Of a stretch of 64,000 nt of DNA, positions 60,164-64,000 are shown piece after piece. The stretch is from assembly GCA_965218775.1 (NCBI GenBank), contig CBDCLS010000005.1:2418001-2482000 (forward strand). The letters are read 5' to 3'. The stretch is from CAUZIZ01 sp965218775. GTDB taxonomy: Bacteria; Acidobacteriota; UBA6911; RPQK01; JAJDTT01. The notes below the pieces were generated by a model. The model made no database searches. It was not told the origin of the DNA and saw only the letters and a list, made by a program, of their open reading frames with translations. The position numbers and the translations under genes are program-made. Positions within the stretch are counted from its first letter, which is position 1; each line of letters starts with the position of its first letter.

Positions 60164-60898
60164 ATGAGTCGGATTCTCATCCTGGGAGCCACCTCGCCAA
60201 TCGCCAGAGCCCTGGCGTGGGAGTTCGCGAGTCGCGGTGACGAGCTCTACCTCGCGGGACGCGATCGAGGGGAGATCCAACGCCTGGCAGCCGACATCAC
60301 GATCCGCTTCGGAACTGACTGCCAGACCGGTTACCTGAACGCCCTGGACTTCGAGTCTCATCCCGCTTTTATCGAGTCCGTCCTGAAGCAGCTCGGGCAG
60401 TTGGATGGAGTGGTCTTTGCAATTGGACATACCGGAGATCAACCAGGCGAGAGTGTAGATCCGGCGCTAGCCGTCAGAATCGTGGAGATCAACTACACTT
60501 CTGCCGTGTCGCTTCTGGCTCCACTCGCCAATCACTTCGAAGAGCAAGGACGCGGTTTTGTCATGGGGATCTCCTCAGTGGCTGGGGATCGTGGGCGCAG
60601 AAGTAACTACGCCTACGGTGCCTCTAAAGGAGCACTGAGCCTCTACCTGGAGGGCTTGAGACATCGACTGGACCGGCACGGCGTGACTGTTCAGACCCTG
60701 AAGGTTGGCTTCGTGGACACCTCGATGACCTATGGCAAGAAGGGCCTATTCCTGGTGGCCTCTCCCGAGAAGGTGGCGCGTCTAGCTTATGCGAACAGGG
60801 GCAAGCCTGGGGTTTTTTATCTTCCCGGGTTTTGGCGTTTCATCATGCTGATGATTAGACTCATCCCGGAAAGGCTGTTCAACCGGATGGATCTATGA
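60164..60898 (+). CDS. short-chain dehydrogenase, DprE2-like
   Basis: The product has 244 residues. The N-terminal nucleotide loop is ILGATSPIARALAWEFASRG, the catalytic serine region is GISSVAGDRGRR, and the catalytic tyrosine and lysine are in NYAYGASKGALSLYLEGLRH (Y-x-x-x-K). The C-terminus is hydrophobic (WRFIMLMIRLIPERLF), as in DprE2, suggesting membrane contact. In the known pathway DprE2 reduces the 2'-keto intermediate to polyprenyl-phosphoryl arabinose. The start is ATG at 60164. The gene lies 280 bases from the DprE1-like gene, separated by copy E of the intergenic repeat, and 31 bases before the UbiA-family gene. Confidence 0.85.
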   Translation: MSRILILGATSPIARALAWEFASRGDELYLAGRDRGEIQRLAADITIRFGTDCQTGYLNALDFESHPAFIESVLKQLGQLDGVVFAIGHTGDQPGESVDPALAVRIVEINYTSAVSLLAPLANHFEEQGRGFVMGISSVAGDRGRRSNYAYGASKGALSLYLEGLRHRLDRHGVTVQTLKVGFVDTSMTYGKKGLFLVASPEKVARLAYANRGKPGVFYLPGFWRFIMLMIRLIPERLFNRMDL

Positions 60899-60929
60899 GC
60901 GTGGCAGCAGCTCAGCTGGGAAGAAGCCA

Positions 60930-61793
60930 ATGAGGGAGTTCTTGCGCTTGCTGCGTCCCTACCAGTGGATCAAGAACGGATTTGTCTTCGTAGGCTTCTT
61001 ATTTGCCAAGACCTGGCATGATCCCAACCTGACACTGTCGGTAGTCCTGGCCGCGTTGGCTTTCTCTCTGGTTTCCAGCAGTGTCTACATCCTCAACGAT
61101 CTGGTCGATCGGGATCGAGACCGCGCCCATCCAAGGAAGCGCAATAGACCGCTGGCTGCGGGAGCCATTCAGCCGGGTCCGGCCGTGGCAGTCATGATCG
61201 CAATTGGCATCGCCGGACTCGTTCTCGGTGCTTGGGTTTCCTCTGGTATCTTGGCTCTGCTTCTGATCTACGTCGCCCAGAACGTCCTCTACACCTATCG
61301 CCTCAGACAGGTGCCCATTCTGGATGTTTTTTCCATTGCCTCTGGCTTCATGCTGCGGGTTCTGGTGGGAACCATAGGGGTGGGGATTCCCCCCTCGAAG
61401 TGGCTGTTGCTGTTTGCCATCATGTTGGCGCTGTTCCTGGGTTTTGCCAAGAGACGGGCGGAACTCTTGAGGACCGGGGATGCTACCGATCTCACCCGGC
61501 AGTCGCTGCAGCACTACAGAGCCGAAACTCTCGATGCTTTTATCACTGTCACTGCTGCTGCCACCCTGGTCACCTATGCCATGTACACGGTTGATGCCAA
61601 GACCGTTCAATCGCACCAGACTGAGGCGCTGATCTATACCGTACCCATAGTCACCTATGGTTTGTTTCGTTACCTCTTCCTCCTGCATCATCGAGATGTC
61701 GGCGAAGATACTGCGGCAGACCTGCCCCGGGATCCCCACATTTTGGTCGCGATTCTGGTCTGGTTGATTTCCGTCCTGCTGGTACTCGGTTAG
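60930..61793 (+). CDS. UbiA-family prenyltransferase, decaprenyl-phosphate phosphoribosyltransferase-like
   Basis: The product has 287 residues with about nine hydrophobic segments. The family metal motif is SVYILNDLVDRDRDRAHPRK (N-D-x-x-D-x-x-x-D), followed by RNRPLAAGAI. The second acidic motif region is within YTVDAKTVQSHQTEALIYTV. The opening LRLLRPYQWIKNGFVFVGFL matches the actinobacterial phosphoribosyltransferase that makes the first intermediate of arabinan precursor synthesis, rather than UbiA of quinone synthesis. Its place next to DprE1- and DprE2-like genes supports that reading. The substrate assignment is still inference. Confidence 0.83.
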   Translation: MREFLRLLRPYQWIKNGFVFVGFLFAKTWHDPNLTLSVVLAALAFSLVSSSVYILNDLVDRDRDRAHPRKRNRPLAAGAIQPGPAVAVMIAIGIAGLVLGAWVSSGILALLLIYVAQNVLYTYRLRQVPILDVFSIASGFMLRVLVGTIGVGIPPSKWLLLFAIMLALFLGFAKRRAELLRTGDATDLTRQSLQHYRAETLDAFITVTAAATLVTYAMYTVDAKTVQSHQTEALIYTVPIVTYGLFRYLFLLHHRDVGEDTAADLPRDPHILVAILVWLISVLLVLG

Positions 61794-61871
61794 CTTCGGC
61801 ATCCCAGCGTGCCCCGAGGGTGCATGTGGGCAGTGGCTGGCTCGTTTTGGTGTCTATCCGATGTGATGAAG

Positions 61872-62214
61872 TCAGGCAGGATCCTTTTCGTTAAATCGAG
61901 CCTCGTCGCTCACCTGATCCAGCACAGCATCGAAGCGGTGATCCCCGAGCTTGGTGGCGGTAACAGGTGAGAGCGCGGCGAACACGCCGAAGTATCTTGT
62001 CACGAGGCGGGAGAATACTGAATCTGGTGTGGGATCCATCCGATAGACACACGATCCAGTACGTCTCGCTCCCCTTTCGGAACTGACGGATCACGGGGAG
62101 GGTCTTGCCGATCAAGGGGTGAGGGGGATGGACGATCCGAACCTCAGGCGGCGGATGACGAACGGCATACGTAGTCTGCTCGGCACTGTGGACACTCCAA
62201 AGGGTCAATCTCAT
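61872..62214 (-). pseudogene. degenerate DUF5372-like small gene with a frameshift
   Basis: On the minus strand a frame from ATG 62214 reads MRLTLWSVHSAEQTTY, then EVRIVHPPHPLIGKTLPVIR and YWIVCLSDGSHTRFSIL. This resembles the H-P-F-H-P-L-x-G start of DUF5372/Y4bD-type proteins, which travel with insertion sequences. After RRVRRA the plausible continuation (VTATKLGDHRFDAVLDQVSD, then EARFNEKDPA) lies in a different frame and ends at 61872. A single-base frameshift would explain this. The family call is uncertain and the gene is probably not functional. Confidence 0.35.
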
Positions 62215-62614
62215 AGACCTAGGGTAGGCGGAGTAGAGTTTGAGCATGTAGCATTTCTGCCGGCAGTAATCTGAGGCATAGACGCAGGTTCGTATCGGTC
62301 GATCGATATGAAAGAGGCCGATTGATGTAACCGTGCCCAACTGTGCCGGCGTTGCTGGGAATAGAGGCCGCGGTTCTCCCCGCGGACGTAGACGTTTCGA
62401 CATTTCAACCGCTTGTCGTGGGCTCCCGATCTGTGTTACCTTGCGCAATACACCGTTGGATCTGAGGTTGTCGTGGAACTACCGTCCCCATCAATTTGGT
62501 TCTAAACTCACTTTGGCTTCAGGCGACTGATCCGTTGCGACGTAACCGCGATTACGAAACCCCGTCACCGATTCAACCTGCCGCCCGGAGGGCCAAACAA
62601 CTTGGGAGAAACGA

Positions 62615-63640
62615 ATGTCTCGATGTTTGACGATGGTCTGCGTGTTGCTGGTGTTCCCTGCGGCCGGTTACTCGCAGACCGCCGGGCCCCATCCCGTTCG
62701 TATCGCCGGTGTGAGCGGCGGCCATATTCATCCGGCGTTCTGCGTCAGCCGGCGTGGGACGCTCGTTGTTATCTATGGCCGTGTGAATCACCGTGAATTG
62801 GCGGTCACCCGTTCAACCGACGGCGGGAAAACCTGGACGCCGCCCACGCCGTTCGTTCATACGCTCAAGACAGCGCATTACCCTGGCTCGCTCACAGCGC
62901 TTGAGAATGGACAAATCCTCCATGCCTGGAACCGTTGGAGTGGCGAAACCAAACCGCGGGAGCCGCGCTGGACCTTATTCTCTCTCTCCAGCGATGAGGG
63001 TGTGACTTGGAGCGCCCCCCAACAGCCACTGCCGAGGGATCCTCAGTCGCAAAGCATCATTCGGCATCCCATCGTTGAACTTTCCCCCCGCCAATGGCTG
63101 TTTTCGCTCAGCGACAAAACCTTCCTCTACGATCCCACAACGGAATCGAACAAGCCGCTCGGCAACGGGCGCGTGCATGGCTTGGTTCCGATTGTCCACA
63201 CACCCAAAGGGACGTTTGTCAGCGCTGCGGGATTGCGGTCCGTCGACGACGGAAAGACTTGGCAAGAGATGGACAAATTCCCCGACTACGGCGTGAACGT
63301 CGGCGACAGATCGAAGAACTGGTCGGTTCCTGGAAGTGGCTACCGCAACGAATTGGTTTGTCTCTCGAACGGCTTGCTGCTCGCTTCGGAGATCGTTGGT
63401 CCCGGCCGAGGCGGCGTGAAGCTTCGCTATGTCATCTCCCGGGACGACGGCGTCACCTGGGATGATCGCTTCGAGTATTACAATCCAGGCCGCCCCATCG
63501 GCGGCCGGGCCTGCCCACGCACGGTGCAGTTGAACGCGACGACGATTGGCGTCGTCTTCTTCGACGTCAGCCCGAAACAAGCGGGCGGTCCCGGCCTGTT
63601 TTTCCTGCGAATCCCGCTGGCGAAGCTCGAAAGCTGCTAG
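62615..63640 (+). CDS. secreted BNR sialidase-like protein
   Basis: The product has 341 residues with a signal peptide (LTMVCVLLVFPAAGYS). Four Asp-box-like motifs are visible: STDGGKTW, SSDEGVTW, SVDDGKTW and SRDDGVTW. The six-bladed-propeller sialidase fold is therefore likely. Conserved-looking active-site regions include VSGGHIHPAFCVSRRGTLVV near the N-terminus and SGYRNELVCLSNGLLLASEI. Whether the three active-site arginines are present cannot be settled by eye. The gene is separate from the other propeller genes and its flanks read as a different DNA segment. It converges on the partial gene at 63712. Confidence 0.8.
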   Translation: MSRCLTMVCVLLVFPAAGYSQTAGPHPVRIAGVSGGHIHPAFCVSRRGTLVVIYGRVNHRELAVTRSTDGGKTWTPPTPFVHTLKTAHYPGSLTALENGQILHAWNRWSGETKPREPRWTLFSLSSDEGVTWSAPQQPLPRDPQSQSIIRHPIVELSPRQWLFSLSDKTFLYDPTTESNKPLGNGRVHGLVPIVHTPKGTFVSAAGLRSVDDGKTWQEMDKFPDYGVNVGDRSKNWSVPGSGYRNELVCLSNGLLLASEIVGPGRGGVKLRYVISRDDGVTWDDRFEYYNPGRPIGGRACPRTVQLNATTIGVVFFDVSPKQAGGPGLFFLRIPLAKLESC

Positions 63641-63678
63641 TACCATGTCACACATGTAGTGTCGGGTTTGTGGCGATT

Positions 63679-63696
63679 TACGAACGCAAATTCGTA
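63679..63696. terminator. short hairpin between convergent genes
   Basis: TACGAA-CGCAAA-TTCGTA forms a six-base stem in the 71-base gap between the sialidase-like gene and the hydantoinase-like gene. It is a weak candidate terminator; there is no clear T-tract. Confidence 0.3.
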
Positions 63697-63711
63697 GATT
63701 CGTCTATTTCC

Positions 63712-63999
63712 CTATTCCCCACAATACCCATTCTTTACATCCCATGCTCGTCTTTCAGCAGGCCGTTTTGACGGGTCTCCGAAACCACCGCCACCGGCGG
63801 ACAGGCAACGGATATGATCGCCCGGATTTACGGTCACTTCTGTTTCTTTGGTGCGGAGCACACGTTCAACCCCGTTTGAAATGAGGCTGTATCGATGTGG
63901 TTGCCCCGTCTGACCACCGAATAATCCGAAAGGCGGAACAACCGCCCCATCGCCGGCGGTGTTGAGTTTGGCCGGCTTATCGCCTTCATAGACCATCTC
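63712..63999 (-). CDS. hydantoinase B/oxoprolinase-like C-terminal fragment, continues past the window
   Basis: The frame is open to the right edge and stops at 63712. The visible ~95 residues read PFGLFGGQTGQPHRYSL, then TEVTVNPGDHIRCLSAGGGG followed by FGDPSKRPAERRAWDVKNGY. The A-G-G-G-G-F-G-D-P motif near the C-terminus is characteristic of HyuB/N-methylhydantoinase B subunits. These ATP-dependent enzymes open cyclic amides. Substrate and full length are not visible. Confidence 0.85.
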   Translation of the reverse strand, partial: EMVYEGDKPAKLNTAGDGAVVPPFGLFGGQTGQPHRYSLISNGVERVLRTKETEVTVNPGDHIRCLSAGGGGFGDPSKRPAERRAWDVKNGYCGE

Positions 64000-64000
64000 A

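Overview
The window most resembles a free-living or host-associated member of the Acidobacteriota, probably an assembled environmental genome. The evidence is a VWFA-related protein of the acidobacterial type (left edge), a large TonB receptor with a carboxypeptidase-regulatory N-terminus, DUF1501/DUF1549/PPC gene sets, many secreted propeller proteins and a high-GC, GTG/TTG-tolerant gene style. This assignment is inference from gene content. I see no rRNA, tRNA or CRISPR array.

Layout. 1-8.3 kb: end of a VWFA protein, a sodium:solute symporter, two secreted five-bladed-propeller proteins, and between them a small HTH/nucleotidyltransferase pair with a perfect operator-like palindrome. 8.3-15.6 kb: a hairpin MITE, then one tightly coupled operon (ECF sigma factor, ZAS/FecR anti-sigma-like protein, and two ABC ATPase/permease pairs). 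15.7-23.5 kb: a DUF1549/DUF1553-DUF1501-PPC operon whose first gene is split by an insertion sequence with a 6-bp target duplication. 23.8-32.1 kb: a PQQ-propeller protein, a 2.5-kb segment bounded by a degenerate direct repeat, and two more propeller proteins, one a close paralogue of the 5.8-kb gene. 32.3-38.9 kb: TonB receptor, DUF1080 protein, GHL10-like glycoside hydrolase. 39.1-49.6 kb: accessory region with a frameshifted VOC gene, two insertion sequences, a huge repeat-domain surface protein, an Lgt-like protein and a decayed sialidase. 49.6-58.5 kb: a second GHL10-like protein, a LolA-like protein, a PfkB kinase, a RadC-like protein, an O-methyltransferase, an orphan sugar-binding lipoprotein and a TIM-barrel isomerase. 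58.5-61.8 kb: DprE1-like, DprE2-like and UbiA-family genes that together would make polyprenyl-phosphoryl arabinose. 61.9-64 kb: a decayed DUF5372-like gene, a BNR sialidase-like protein, and the end of a hydantoinase-B-like gene.

How the genes fit together. The dominant theme is extracellular glycan handling: secreted propellers, GHL10 and DUF1080 proteins, a TonB receptor, a symporter, a sugar-binding lipoprotein and a sugar kinase. Substrates cannot be read from sequence. The second theme is small mobile and repeated DNA. Three insertion sequences, one full-length hairpin MITE, a 25-27-bp palindrome that behaves like a micro-insertion at CTAG, a modular intergenic repeat with five copies, and a stem-loop repeat with three copies are all visible. 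Several elements share a YTAG-type target, and one insertion sequence and one micro-palindrome occupy equivalent positions in two copies of the same intergenic repeat.
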